This document shows, one piece after another, positions 1-11,855 of a stretch of DNA of 64,000 nucleotides. Position 1 is the first letter of the stretch. The number at the start of each line of letters is the position of its first letter. A program made the translations under genes and the position numbers. The DNA is from Leptodontidium sp. MPI-SDFR-AT-0119 (Eukaryota; Ascomycota; Leotiomycetes; Helotiales; Leptodontidiaceae), in NCBI GenBank assembly GCA_020726505.1, contig JAHLEZ010000004.1:1302001-1366000 (forward strand). Reading direction: 5' to 3'. The notes under the pieces are model-generated. The model did no database searches. It was not told where the DNA came from and saw nothing but the letters and a program-made list of their open reading frames with translations.

Positions 1-1683
1 CCGGGTGCGGCGAGATCGAAATAGGAATGCTTGCCAGAAGATGTCTCCTTCACAAGCAGTAGAGTGTATTGAGGCTTCCACCTCTTTCCTCGAAGATCTC
101 TGCGTATGGCACGTTTTCACGGGGGCGCTAGATTATGACCTCTTGCGGAAGCTCCCTTATGTCATCGACTCTCCATTCGTTCAAATCGACCCGAGCATAC
201 ATGTACAGTACTACAGTATGCTCTATTACGGCTCCAGCAAGCTATTCAAGCCGGGAAATACGTTCTCAGAGGACGCGTATCTGACAATGCTGGAGGTTGT
301 ACCTGCCTGGCTTGATGCTTCGACTGACACGTTGGCCGATGTTCATACTGCCACCATGATGGTCTGGGCTGCACTCAGCATGCTTGACTATCAATTGGCG
401 TGGAAGTTTCACTGCAAGGCCTGTTCTTACATAAAGTTGAGCGGCATAGACCACCTGGATATTCTTCCGCCAAAGACGATTGAAGAACAAAGTAAAAGAG
501 CCGATCTTAGAATTTTGCATTGGCACATATTGTCAGCAGATATTTTGTTCCGTGTACTCCTTGGAAAACCTTCAATTCTGCGATGGTCACAACAGAAAAT
601 CGATTTGCCAACTGTCTTCCATCGCACCAATCTATCATCGCACACTCAGCTCTTCACGTCAGTTATCTGGACACGGTATACGATGATGACGGCAGAGATT
701 CTCGAAGAGATAGACCGTGCGGCCATAGATCACAAAGAGGACCTTGTGCGAAAGGTGGACGATTTCTGTGTTCAACTTGACCGACTGATCGAAGAATGGA
801 ATATGGAACAGTTGCTGAGAAATGAATCAACATCCAATACATTTCGTTTTGGTATAGCAGATCATATCATGAGCATGTATGCGATCATCATCGGGATCAA
901 GAGAATGATTAGGTCGAAAACGCAAGTGACACCTATCGACCCCAACACTGTTCGTGCCGCACGGAAGGTCGTTAGTACAATACTATATCTTAGCACCGTC
1001 GGTTGGGCACCTTTACCCAGTGTATCGGAAATCTATTTTGACACGTACGTTACTTTATGCCTTCTCCCTGGTACTGCGTCTCAGCAGATCTTTCTTTATA
1101 CTTGGAAAACGCTGCGTGTCCTCTGTGAAAGTCGACGAATGCATCTGACTCATTGTAAGTCAAAATTGGTTGCTAATTACTTTGTAGTCTCGTCAGCTTC
1201 TATCCTTTCAGCGCTGTTTTCTCATTGTATGAACACATTTTAGCAAGCTCCGACTACGAGGCCTGCGAAGACGATATACAAAGACTCGAGAATCTTGAAA
1301 GGGTCATGAAACCAACAGCTCTGAATCGCTCGGATTTCTCACCGTTCACGAAAACCGTTGCCGCACTCAATGCATTATCACGAAACATACAGGAACAGAG
1401 ACAGAGGCAACAGAGACTGGCTCTCACGGGAGAAAGGGTAAATGAAAACCGGGCACCCACTCAACCTTTTACACTTAACATGTTCTATGATTTAGCAAAC
1501 ACAATAATAGACCCCGGGATATCTGAGTTTCCTTTTCCTGATGTTGCGATGGGAGCTTATCCCTTTCCGCATGACTTTGTAAGAGCTTTAGAGGACGACA
1601 TGATTGGGCGTGATTGGCATCAGAATCATTGGGACGTGTCAAATAGCCTAGATGAAGAAATACCCGAGTACTGGATTGAGTAG
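1..1683 (+). CDS. Fungal transcription-factor-like protein, 5' truncated by window edge
   Basis: The frame is open from base 2, so the true start and any DNA-binding domain lie outside the window. I join 2-1154 to 1244-1683 across an 89-nt intron (GTAAGT donor at 1155, CTAAT-like branch near 1173, TTTTAG acceptor ending 1243); this is the only acceptor I found that keeps the frame and removes the stop after the first exon. The visible part is about 530 residues, mostly helical, with hydrophobic segments such as WAALSMLDYQLAWKF and ARKVVSTILYLS that resemble the middle homology (fungal_trans) region of Zn2Cys6 or C2H2 regulators. The C-terminal exon has a Gln/Arg-rich stretch and an acidic Trp-containing end (EIPEYWIE), plausible for activation. 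Base composition is normal and unRIPed up to the stop, 260 bp before the repeat island. Family assignment is by general pattern, not by a diagnostic motif. Confidence 0.6.
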
Positions 1684-1948
1684 ACCAGCAAACAATTAGG
1701 GGTCCACGGCGGAACGCGATAGGGGGGAAATGTATTTATATGACAGATTATGGCCATAAGCTCATTTCAAACCTCGCTGCACTAGGAAGACTGGACAATC
1801 TGATGGATAACCGGAAGTGCTGCACAGGTACAAATAGTTTCTGTTGTCAATACTGTATACATAAGCTCAAACATATCAACACGTTCACAACTGATCTCAC
1901 AGGTGAATGCCCCAAGCAACCAAGCCCAATGTATGAGGAGTAGCGATG
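1684..1948. other. Intergenic 3' flank, junction with repeat island
   Basis: This stretch still has normal dinucleotide composition with both TG and CA present. No convincing gene is seen; the short open frame from about 1740 has no start context or recognisable content. The island starts close to 1945-1949, where an LTR-like TGTT sequence begins. Confidence 0.5.
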
Positions 1949-3416
1949 TGTTCTGAGGGGTCTATTCAGCTCGGAGCCGTATCATGTTCTATCGCGTACG
2001 TACTATAGGCTCAGTCCCGAGAATCCTCACTCAAGCTCTTCAAGCTCGTCTACGTAGACAGGTACTGCTTCGGTAGATGAATCAGAGTAGGGTCATAGTC
2101 GAACTATTTCTTACGTGGGTCACGGAGCTTATAGTAGGGGATATTGTAATGGCACGTGCCTTAGCGCTTACTACCTATATATATGCGTGTAGAGTGGGGA
2201 AGAGATAACCTTCCCTCCTTAGTAATTAACTTCTATATTATACAGCATCACTAGTTATTATTCAGTGTCTCTCTAGTTATTCTATTATGTTAAAGTTACC
2301 TTAACGTACTAGTGATTATTACATTCTAATTACTCTTCTCTTACCGCTAACCTAATTATTATATAATAGTTCAAGTTAAAGAACCCTTATCCGCGGCGCC
2401 CGGTGGCCCTAGACTATAGGCAACCCCTCTTATAGACTAAAGAAGGTCTAAAGATACGCTAACTACTAATCTATAAGTGATATAAGAGTAGATTAAGACC
2501 CTTAAGGAGAAGAACAATGCCCTTAATAGCCTTATTGTCGAATATCGCCAGATATACGGCGATAACTTTAACTAATACTCCCCGAACGTAAAAGAAAGGG
2601 TATAGTGACTCTAGTAAATAAAGCCTAGAAGTAATATAAATACTATAGATAATCGCCCGCTAATCGCCGAAGAGTCTTAGGCTCCCTGCTAAGAGAAGGG
2701 GAAATATATAATTTCATTAAAATACAAAAGGAAAAATTAGCGAGAACTAACGGAATATTTATAAACTTATAATTATATCTTTAATTACGATAGTAAAAAG
2801 TTCCTTATTAATATAGTTAAGATTAAATAAGTAATAATATTACTCCGTAAAGAGCTAGCGAATACTTAAGAAAAGTTTAAGAAGTATAATCTTAATACCC
2901 TTAATATAATAACTTAAGAGTCTTATAAGGAGTTTCTAGTAAACCTCTAATTACTTCTTGTCTCGAGATAAATAGTTAACTCTCACGCCTATAAGATAAC
3001 TTAATAGAGACTTAATTAGCTTATCCTCGAATTTATTAACTATCTTAAGAGAAAGAAAGAACAACTTAAGTTATTTACTTAATGTTAATTACGAGATATC
3101 CGTTTTAATAAGATCTAATTAAAGATTCACTAGAGAATCGTTAAAAATAAGCAGGCTAATAAGTTATAAATAAAAGAGGATATTATTTTAGTAATAACCC
3201 TCTAAGAGGCATATACTTTACTTAAAGGAAATAGTAATAATAAAAGACTTAAGGAGCTAAAAAATAAGAAAGGAGAGTCCTCTCAAAAAGCCCCGCGAAA
3301 GACTAATAATAAGTAAGAGAGTCCCCGCCTTAATTAATCTAAATTAAGAAGAGGTAACCCTAATAAGACCTTAATACGAGGGAAATACCAAGGGTTTAAT
3401 AAGTCAAAGACTTAAT

Positions 3417-3465
3417 ACTTTAAGCATTAAGAGCTTAACTATTACGCTAATAAATACCCTAAGGC
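3417..3465 (+). pseudogene. Probable gag zinc-knuckle remnant of gypsy-1
   Basis: The translation reads YFKH-EL-YYANKYP with a stop in place of the fifth residue. This spacing resembles a CCHC knuckle (C-x2-C-x4-H-x4-C) in which some Cys codons (TGT/TGC) became Tyr (TAT/TAC) by G-to-A change. It lies between the presumed gag region and pol, where the knuckle is expected. Not every conserved position can be explained by single RIP changes, so this is tentative. Confidence 0.35.
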
Positions 3466-4269
3466 AAATAACAAAGGCTCACTAAATAAGAACTAAAAGA
3501 ACACTTAACTCGCGGCTACGTTTACGTCTCCTTTAAAATCGTTAAATAAGAAAATAAAAATCTAACTAAAGATACTAATAAGTAAAGAATAAAAGAGCCT
3601 TACTACCCTTATTAATAGTAAAGTAAAAGACAATTTTGTCTTAAGACTAATAATAAAAGAGTACAATTTATAACTCACTAATAAAGGGCTAAAGATATTT
3701 TAGATATTACTCAAGAACGAAAGTATTATTCACGGCACTACGCTTACTTAAGTAAAAATCACTAATACCCTTAAATAAACTAAATTAAATATACTCCGGC
3801 TAAGGGTTATTAATATACTAGATATTAATCTAATTCTAAGGTAGCCTTAGTTAGAAGATATTAATCCTTAGATTAGTTTCAGAATAAAGTAGTAAAAGTA
3901 CTTATATTAACTAAATAATACTTATAATCTTAATATTATAAGGCTATATAAATTCTCTTAATTTATTTAGAAGAAAAAGTCCCTTATATATACTATAATA
4001 CCTAACTTAAATGTGTCACGCCTATTAGACGCTAATAATATACTTACTATCTCTTAAGAGTACTGTAGGTTTGAAGATGTCTTTTTAAAAGAAAAAGGGA
4101 ATTAATTACTCCCTTTAAAGAGTTAATAATATACTAGTAACTTAGAGTTAAATGTGAGACCACTATACTCCCTTATTTATCACCTCTCCGAAATAGAGTT
4201 AAAGGTTCTCTAAGAACACCTTAAGTCCTCTAAAGTAAAAAGATAAATATAAAAAAGTAAAAGCTTAAC

Positions 4270-4950
4270 TAACGCCCTGATTCTCTTAGTACTAAAGAAA
4301 GATAATAGCCTTTAATTATATGTCGACTATTAAGCTTTAAATAAGATTACAGTTAAAGACTAGTACCCCTTACCTTTAATTAACGAAACGCTAAATAAAC
4401 TCCGGGATAAGAAGGTCTTTACTAGCCTAGACTTATAAAATATATACTACTGTGTTAAAATTAAGGCAAGAGATAAGTAAAAGACTACTTTTCGCACTTA
4501 ATATAGGCATTACGAGTATTAAGTTATATTATTTAGGCTATTTAATATACTAGCGATGTTCTAAGTATATATTAACGACACACTAGCGGGACTTATAAAC
4601 GTTATTTATATCGTTTACTTTAACGACATCTTTATATACTTAGTAAACCTAGCTTAATATATAGACTATATCCGCCAAGTCCTCGAAAGGCTACAATAGG
4701 CAAATCTCTTCGTTAAGCTATCGAAATACTCGTTTAGTATTAAGAGTATAAAGTTCTTAGGCTATATTATATCCCCTACTAAGGTATTAATAAAATAGAG
4801 CCGAGTAAATACTATTAAGAAATAACTAAAGCCTAAGAGTATTAAAGACGTTCAAGTCTTTATTAAGTCTACTAACTTTTACTAGCGCTTTATTACAAGT
4901 TTCTTAGTAATTACCCGGCTATTAATAAGTTTAATAGGAGGTAAAAAGAA
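4270..4950 (+). pseudogene. gypsy-1 reverse transcriptase, RIP-inactivated
   Basis: The frame reads through classic Ty3/gypsy RT blocks: DYPLPLINETLNKL, KKVFTSLDL, VYINDTLAGL, the catalytic box as YFND at 4616-4627 (family consensus YLDD/YVDD), then a LGYIISP-like block. Many Gln, Trp and Arg codons are stops or changed by transitions. The order gag-RT on the plus strand fits Ty3/gypsy. The gene is dead. Confidence 0.85.
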
Positions 4951-6100
4951 AAGGTAACTTACTGTCATATGTACGCGCACTTGTTTCCTCTGAGCTAAGG
5001 AGCCTAAGGACCGATACTAATACGGGGGTGTAATAAACTCTATTTGTCTAAATAATAGTAAGACATATCACGACTACGTATGTCCTCGCACGCCGGTACT
5101 TTAGTGCCCCGCACGGGACACCCCCTTTATATATACGCTTCCCCTCTAGACTTCTTAGAAGGCTAAAGATTAGTTCTAAATACATTTCTAAACTGTAATT
5201 TTATAAGCTTTACTTACCGTGATACTTAATACCTTATAAGTTAATCTCTTTGCCCGCAGGGAAGTAATACGAAGAAGTAAAGTAATAGTTCTTTGTTTAC
5301 TATGTCCGGCAGCGCTAGACCTTTAGATAACACTTGCTTAGGCGGTGTAGCTCGTAATATATTACATCTAATAGTAGAATCTAATAATTCCCCTCTTATT
5401 AAGAACACTAAGGGTATATCTAACGGCGAAATAGCCTCGGGCCCTTATAATAAAGGTAATAGAAAATCATATTATACTTATAACTAACTTACCTTTACTC
5501 GTGAAAAGAAAAGTAAAGGTCGTGCCTTTACTAAAGAGGACTTAAATATATCTGATTACGTGACAGATAATATAGTCTTCTTAATTCCTAATACTAATTC
5601 TAATCTTGCGGCTATAGGCATCCCTACTAAAGAACAAATTAATTAAAAGTAACGCGAGCTCGAAGAGCAAATGCGTTTATTAATTAAATCTAAGGCGTAA
5701 GACGCGCGCGCGAAGGCTAGGCTAGCTTATTATAAGAATAGTACTACTAGGCTTCGCCGCCTTCAGGCCGTGTCTGTCGCTAATACGGATATACTAATAG
5801 AGCGTCGAACTATTAAAGCAAGTCTTCTACGAACTCGTAACGCGATACTAGACTCTATAGTAACGTCCCTAATCAAGGACAATAATATACCTCTAGTAAA
5901 GCGTAGCTTTAACTTAGTAATAAGGACTAATATATTAGGTTTACAATACTTAACTTCACGTCAAAGTATTATAAAGCCTAAGTTTCCCCTTCCCCTAATT
6001 AACCCCTAAGTAGCCGCCGCTTTGCCTACGGCAAATAAGGTCTATTAAAACGCTAGCAATGAGACGCGTAAAATAGATTAATTAGCTTTTTAAAATGTGG
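4951..6100 (+). mobile_element. Unclassified retroelement fragment (LTR/leader-like plus gag-like frame)
   Basis: A TGTAATAAACT sequence at about 5027, a TATATATA segment near 5130 and a CT-rich stretch look like an LTR promoter and leader. It is followed by a coding-like region starting ATGTCCGGC at 5302. The fragment abuts gypsy-1 on the left and DDE copy A on the right. I could not match it to a pol-bearing element in the window; it could be the 5' part of another LTR element or of a LINE. Confidence 0.35.
5302..6009 (+). pseudogene. Gag-like or unknown coding remnant
   Basis: The plus frame from ATG at 5302 reads about 235 codons with only a few stops (all TAA) to TAA at 6007. The middle is Arg/Glu/Leu-rich and predicted helical or coiled-coil (RELEEQMRLL, KARLAYYKNSTTRLRRLQ). 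The end is a basic, Pro-containing tail. No domain is recognised. It is less damaged than neighbouring pol sequence. Function unknown. Confidence 0.35.
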
Positions 6101-9100
6101 ACGTTTAATAATTATTTATTTTAACGTTCTTTAGCTTAATAATTAAGCGAGTTGAAATATCTTTAACTTTCAACGTTAGTTTTAACTAATATTTACTACT
6201 ACCACAACAACTATTTAACTACCACTTTAAAATGCTTCCCTTAAAGCGTAATAGAAGTACTACGCTCGCTAAATCACCTCTTAGATCGCCTATTTAGCCA
6301 ATTACAAAGCGTTCTCGTTAACAAACACCTGAAACCTCTAGTAGTTCTTTACTTTTACTTATACCTTTACGCCCTATAAAGGCTATTTCTACTACAACAC
6401 TTACTGCTTTTAATAGTAGTCAAGTCGATAAATTAGAGTTTAAAGAGGAAAGAAGAGCTCAAGTGATTAGCGAATCAGAGAGCGAAGAGAGTGAAGAAGA
6501 AGAAGAAGATAATATAACTCGTACTAACGAGTTTTTAGATTAAGATCTTAAAGAGCTAGGCCCGGATAGGCTAGACAGGGAGGATATCGACGAATTAAAT
6601 ATTAAGAGGGAAGTTACTAAAGAGTTTAAAACCTCTAAGTACTTTCGTTAGTTAATAATTGATTTAGGAGGTAAAGTAATATTACCTCCTAAAAAAGTCA
6701 TTAATTTACTAACGTTCGGTTAGTATCTTTATTTATTGTTTTAATAAGTATAATAACTAACTTATATATTAGTTCCTAAAGGCCCTCACAAGAGTAAATT
6801 AGCTCCTCTTTTAAAAAAGGGGTCTACTACTCAAAAACGAGCTAGAGTTACTCAAAGAGAGTTAAATCGTTAAATTACTCTCCACAAGTCTAAAATACCT
6901 ACACACAATTAGCTTACCTTTTAAAAACCTCTCACTAGTTTCTTTTAACGAAAGCCTCTTATAGAGCCTATTGACGACGATCCCTTTAAAGATATCGACG
7001 ATTTAAGCGACAAAGAAGACGAAGATTTTAATTAACTAGTCGAAGACGAGCTAAGAGCTAAAGATAACTTTATTAAGTTAGACGATCTTAACGATATAAA
7101 GTTTATAGATAATCGTAACGAGCTCTTATTAGATTCACTTATTAGAGACGCTATTAACTTTGGCTTTACTGAAATCGCCTCTACGCCAAGAACTTATAGA
7201 GAGGTTCTTAATAGTATTAAAAAACAAATTAATAACAAAAAAATCAAGCTCTTACCTTAGGTATACTTTAAATATTCGCTTATTTAATAATACGTCTAAA
7301 CCCTTTTAAAAAAGAGCCCTCGGAAGAATCGAATCGAAGCTTCTTTACTTGTTATAAAGAGTAATCACCCTACCGGTAAAGGAAAAGTTCTCGCCCGTAA
7401 AATTAGGGCGTTATTCCTTTATTATTAAACGTATAGATTGTTACCTCTTAAGACACGCGGAGGAACTCGAAGAAATCGGTCTTATTTAGACAACAAAGAC
7501 GTCTTTCAAGCTTGTCGAACTTGGCTATTAGCTCAAAAGCTAGCTATAGTTACACTAAAAGGATTTCGACACGCTCTTAATACGCAAATTATGCCTCGAT
7601 TATTAGCTTTAGCTAAAAACAACAAGAAGTCCTTATTAAGTAAAACTACTAAGGGAAAGTCAATAAAGCCTTAGAAAGCTCTCGGTAAAACAGCCACTTA
7701 TAAGTGGCTAAATCGTCTTGGCTTTTACGTTACCGAAGAAAAGAAAGGGGTATATATTAATAACTATGAAAGAGCTAACGTTATCGATTATCGTCAAAAC
7801 GAATTTCTACTAAAAATAGCTCTTTACTAGTCGCTTACTACTAATTACAAAGAAAATAAGAATAAAGTTCTTTAATTAATTGCTCCAACTTTACTACCGG
7901 GGCAAAAAGAGCACGTTATTTACTACTACGACGAGAGTTGTTTTTACGGTAAAGAATACTCTAAGCGAATTTGGCTACACGAAAATTAATAAAAAATGCC
8001 TTCTAAAAGCAAAGGAGGCCTTATTCACGTGTCTGACTTTATAAGTCTTAAAGGGAGGCTTACTATTAGTCAAAAGGATGCTCGGGAAATCATTTATCCT
8101 AGTGGCGACGTCGAGTATTGGAATACTAAAGCTCTACTAAAGCAAGTCGAGAGAGCTATTAATATATTCGAAGAAAAGCACCTTAATAAAGTAACTGTCT
8201 TTGTTTTTAACTAATCAAGTGCTTACGCTAGTAAGGGGGAAGGTACTTTGAACGCTTTTAATATAAACCTTAGAGAAGGTGGTGCTCCTTTACTACAGAA
8301 GGTCAGTTACACCTTCCTATTTAGGAAGTACTTACTAATTTGTTATTTTTTAGGATACTTACTTTCCCCCTGATATCTCTAAAGTTAAGCGAGCTCGAGG
8401 GCTAGAGGGTATTATTTAAGAGCTTAATTATAAGGTTAAGAAGGTTATTAAGGTGCTAGTTGAAGGGCACCCTAATAAAAAGAGAATTAAAGAGACTATT
8501 ATCGAAGAAACACTAAAAGGACTTAAACAAATCCTTGTTAAGAGAGGTTGTTTACCTTTAAGTAAGTATTATTCTTAAAATTTAAAATAATATATTAATA
8601 ATTTATAGGGAAAAAACTACCAAAGGCTAAGTGTACCGGAGACAATAAATGCACTAATATCCTCTCTTAGCCGGCAAAAAAAGTCGCTACTTGCTGCTTA
8701 GCGAGGATTCTAGCTAATTATAAAGACTTCTTTAAATAAAAGTTAGCTCTTAAAGAGTTACTTTTGTCTAGAGGCTATAAGTGTCTCTTTTTACTGAAGT
8801 TTCACTGTGAGCTAAACCTAATTGAGATGTATTAGGCGTTTTATAAGAACTTATATTAATAAGTTTAAAAAGAAACTTTTCCAGAAGTAAGTTATTAATT
8901 TATTTTTGAATTTATTATTAACTAATAAACGTTTAGGCTAAAGAAGTAACTTTAAAAGCTTTAAATTCTTGCCCTCTTAATATATTATATAAATATATTA
9001 ATAGAGCTTCACGCTTTATAGACGCTTACTGAAAGGGGCTTAACTTTAAGCAAACTACGTAGTATATTAAAAAACAGAGTGGCCATAGGACTATCTCTGA

Positions 9101-9971
9101 GACTATAATAAAGGAGTTTGATATAGTCCTAGAGAATTAAATAGAAGTTAATGAGTTAGCTTGACTTTATTAGTTAGATTTTGTATTTATTTTCTAGTGC
9201 GGTAACTAGCTTAGTAGTTATAAAAGTACTTTATTCAAAGTCCTCTTAAGAGTCAAGTATCTCTCTTTCTTACTAATAAAAAATCGCTAAAAGTTATAAA
9301 TGTCTCTTAATATAACTAATAAAAAATATATTATTAATAATAGTCTTTTAAATAGATTAACTACTTACAAATAATTATTACTTAATTAGCTAAAACTATT
9401 AAGTGTTATAGTAGAAGTAGTTAAGCGAAAATATAGATATTTTAAAGAAGAAAAAATCTCTATGTGAATAAATGATTTTTAACTTATAGGATAAGTGTAA
9501 AAACATTAATACTAAGCACTTATATTTATTAATATATAAATTAACTATAAATGATATAAAATAAGATAATATAAGTCGTTTTTTATATTAAATATTTAAT
9601 TAATGATTTTTTAATTCTTCGAGTATCTAAGAAAAATAATATATAAAATAAAGTGGGTCTTACTAATAATACTAAATTTATTTTCTTATAGAACGCTTTA
9701 TTATATTAAAAAAGAATTTTAGAAACAAAAATATCTAAAAAATATTTACTATTACTATTTAAAAACGTATATATATAAAAATTAAAATCTCAAAAAAAAT
9801 GGTCCCGCCAAGACATGACTTTTATAAATATAACTTTTTACCCGCTAGCCTAATCGAGATAAAAGTGGGTCCGTTCGAACGCTAGCAATTCACTCTATTA
9901 AATGTATTAGACAGATTTATTATATTATTAAGTTCTTAAATTTGTCATGTTTGAGGCGGTCTGACTGTACA
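6100..9971 (+). mobile_element. DDE transposon copy A, 5' truncated, RIP-mutated
   Basis: This is a plus-strand copy of the same family as the better preserved copy D. The transposase frame runs from ATG at 6232 to TGA at 9164, with many TAA/TAG stops. Homology to other copies begins near 6134 (the 5' UTR of the transposase), and the expected 5' terminal repeat and about 300 bp are missing. The 3' end is present: TTTGAGGCGGTCTGACTG ending at 9971 followed by TA. The non-coding 3' part (about 9165-9971) is longer than in copy D. Copy A differs from the others in places by more than RIP transitions, so it may be another subfamily. Confidence 0.8.
6232..9164 (+). pseudogene. DDE transposase of copy A, RIP-inactivated
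   Basis: The reading order matches copy D: acidic N-terminal region, PRTYREVL-like block near 7185, basic block with RKIRALFLYY near 7400, YYYDESCF-like first catalytic Asp region near 7920-7945, GGLIHVSDFI at about 8020, then the C-terminal block ending NELA before TGA. Short AT-rich introns of copy D appear at the same places. Stops from CAA/CAG/TGG codons are spread through every exon, so no product is expected. Confidence 0.75.
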
Positions 9972-10350
9972 TGCAAAGGAGGATGCGAAGCTAGGCATAA
10001 AGAGCACGTTTTGGATTGAAGGCACCTGTGGAATGTAGAATCTTGTCTTTTAAGTTGTCTTGGGGGTGTTTGTAGCTTATGGAAACGAATAAAGAAAATG
10101 AACGGACATTAACCTACGGGTAGAAGCGGAACTTTAATTGCGATTAATTACAAAAAAGAGGGGGAGGGGGAAGGAGGGAGGAGGGGATCTAATGAAATCT
10201 TAATTTTTTCTTTGCTCCCTTATTGCTTGAATAAAACTTTGAGTTTAAGCTATCCGTGGTGGATCTATTTAGGTTTTTACGAAGATGAGGTTATTAATTA
10301 TTAGTTGTTTGATTATTAAATCTGGCGGTGTATACGCTCTAAGCGAGGAA
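9972..10350. other. Non-RIPed unique-looking segment between DDE copies A and B
   Basis: Composition changes abruptly here: TG, CA and CpG-free mixed sequence return. It contains a purine-only tract at about 10154-10188 (G and A only). No gene was found. It may be a relic of the original single-copy host sequence or a young insertion; RIP acts on duplicated DNA, so sparing suggests a single copy. Confidence 0.5.
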
Positions 10351-10688
10351 CATGTTAGTAAGGGGGGGTATTATTTAGGCTTAAGTCAGGTCCCTTCCTT
10401 AGTGCGAAGTAAAACGGCGTTATAATTAGCTAGTGAGGAGGAGAAAGTTAGAAGTTAGTGACTATAAGTATTACAAGTACCTTAGGCATTTCTAGCTTTA
10501 TAGAGGAGTTAAATAGAGGAGTTAAAGCTAGATCTAGAGGCTAGAATGAGTTGAGACTACTACTGTTCTGAGATCTAGGGTTTTATATATAGGCTATTAC
10601 ACGGTGTAAAACGCCGTACTTATAGTACTATTAGTTGTGGTGCTGAATGTAAATATACAAAGAGAAATTATAAGTAGTATTTTAAGAG
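10350..10688. repeat. LTR-like fragment split by DDE copy B
   Basis: It begins TGTTAGTAAGGGGGGG-like at 10351, has a GAGGAGTTAAA short tandem pair near 10504-10525 and a TATATATAGG segment near 10577, and runs into the TA that flanks copy B. The sequence right of copy B (15287 onward) may be its continuation. No partner LTR was found, so the class is unknown. Confidence 0.35.
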
Positions 10689-11532
10689 TACAGTCGGACC
10701 GCTTCAAACACGGTAAATTTAGAAATTAAGTATTATAAAGATTCTGTCTAATATAATATATGCGCCTAATTGCTAGCGTTCAAACGGACCCACTTTATCT
10801 TAATCGGGCTAGCGGGTAAAAAGTAATACTTATAAAGGTAGAGTCTTGGCTTGATTAAAATATTTTGAGATTTTTTTTTTTATATATATAAGTTTTTAAA
10901 AAGTATTAGTATATATTTTAGAAAACTTTTTGCTTCTAAATTCACCTAAAATACGAACGGAGCATATAGTAAGAAAACATTTCACGATTTATTAATTAGA
11001 CTCACTTTATATTTAACATTTTAGATTTTACATTTATTTAAGAGCCTAGAAATTAATATTTTAATATTTATAAAGTAAAAAGACTTAAATATTACTTTAT
11101 TATATTTTTTATAATTATTTAATAGCTTTATAAGTCTTATTACTTAGTCATTAGCGTGGTTAAGGCTTAGACTTAGCTTAAGAGTCTTCTTTTTATCTAG
11201 AAATTTCTTCTTCTTTAAATATTTGGATTTTCGTCTAACGTTGTCACTTAATTATTATAGTAAATCAAGCACAAATTATATGTAAGTAATTAACTTATTC
11301 TAAAGTCTATTTTTAGTAGCTAATTTAAGTTAGTCGTCTCGGGGGACTTCGATAATATCTATCGATTTTCTATTAGTAAATATTATAATATCGATTATTA
11401 TACTTCTTCCTTTTAATTAACTCGCTTTCGACTTGACGCCGGTTAGTCTTTCTTCTCTTATTAACTTATTAATATATTATTAGCTTACTTTATATATTAG
11501 GTTTCTCTCTTTATTATCTCTCTCGAGGAGGT

Positions 11533-11790
11533 ATAAGTCGAAAAATCCACGTTAAGTACGTTGTCGAAGGTAGTAGAGCTCTAATTGAGGCTTTATTACA
11601 AGCGGGAAAAAGGGTTAGGGCTAGGGTACTTTTAGAATGTCAAAAGTGGACCGCTAATAACGATTTAGGTTAATTATATCGTTAGATTAAAGGAGTTATT
11701 AACTTTAAAGAGGCTAAGGTAATAAAAGATTCTTTTATAGAATTAGAGAGAGAGATTTTAGACTCTAATTTTAATTATTATTCGTTATAA
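11533..11790 (+). pseudogene. Second, convergent small gene of DDE element (copy B)
   Basis: On the strand opposite the transposase, 85 codons read ISRKIHVKYVVEGSRALIEA... followed by a KRVRARVLLECQKWTANND block, a LEREILDSN block and a stop at 11788-11790. Only two internal stops occur, both explained by CAA/CAG to TAA/TAG. The frame is open further upstream to a possible splice acceptor near 11500 (TATATTAG), so this is probably the last exon. Its 3' end is 65 bp from the transposase stop. Copies E (37724-37981) and C (about 21072-21330, minus) carry the same protein with amino-acid differences, which argues for real coding history. No known family is recognised. Confidence 0.5.
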
Positions 11791-11855
11791 AGCACTTTAT
11801 AACTACTAAGCTAGCTACCGCGCTAGTAAATAAATACAAAATCTAACTAATGAAA

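Larger units (their letters stand above)
1949..4950 (+). mobile_element. Ty3/gypsy retrotransposon relic (gypsy-1), RIP-mutated, 3' truncated
   Basis: The first 400-450 bp look like an LTR plus leader: a TGTTCTGAGGGG-like start, a TATATA segment near 2175, and TG...CA ends possible near 2338. A GC-rich block near 2391-2411 stands out in the AT-rich sequence and may be the leader or primer-binding region. From about 2450 the plus strand reads as a gag-pol polyprotein broken by many TAA/TAG stops. No matching 3' LTR was found; recognisable pol stops near 4950 after the start of RNase H-like sequence, so the element is truncated or interrupted there. LTR edges are uncertain because there is no partner copy. 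Confidence 0.7.
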
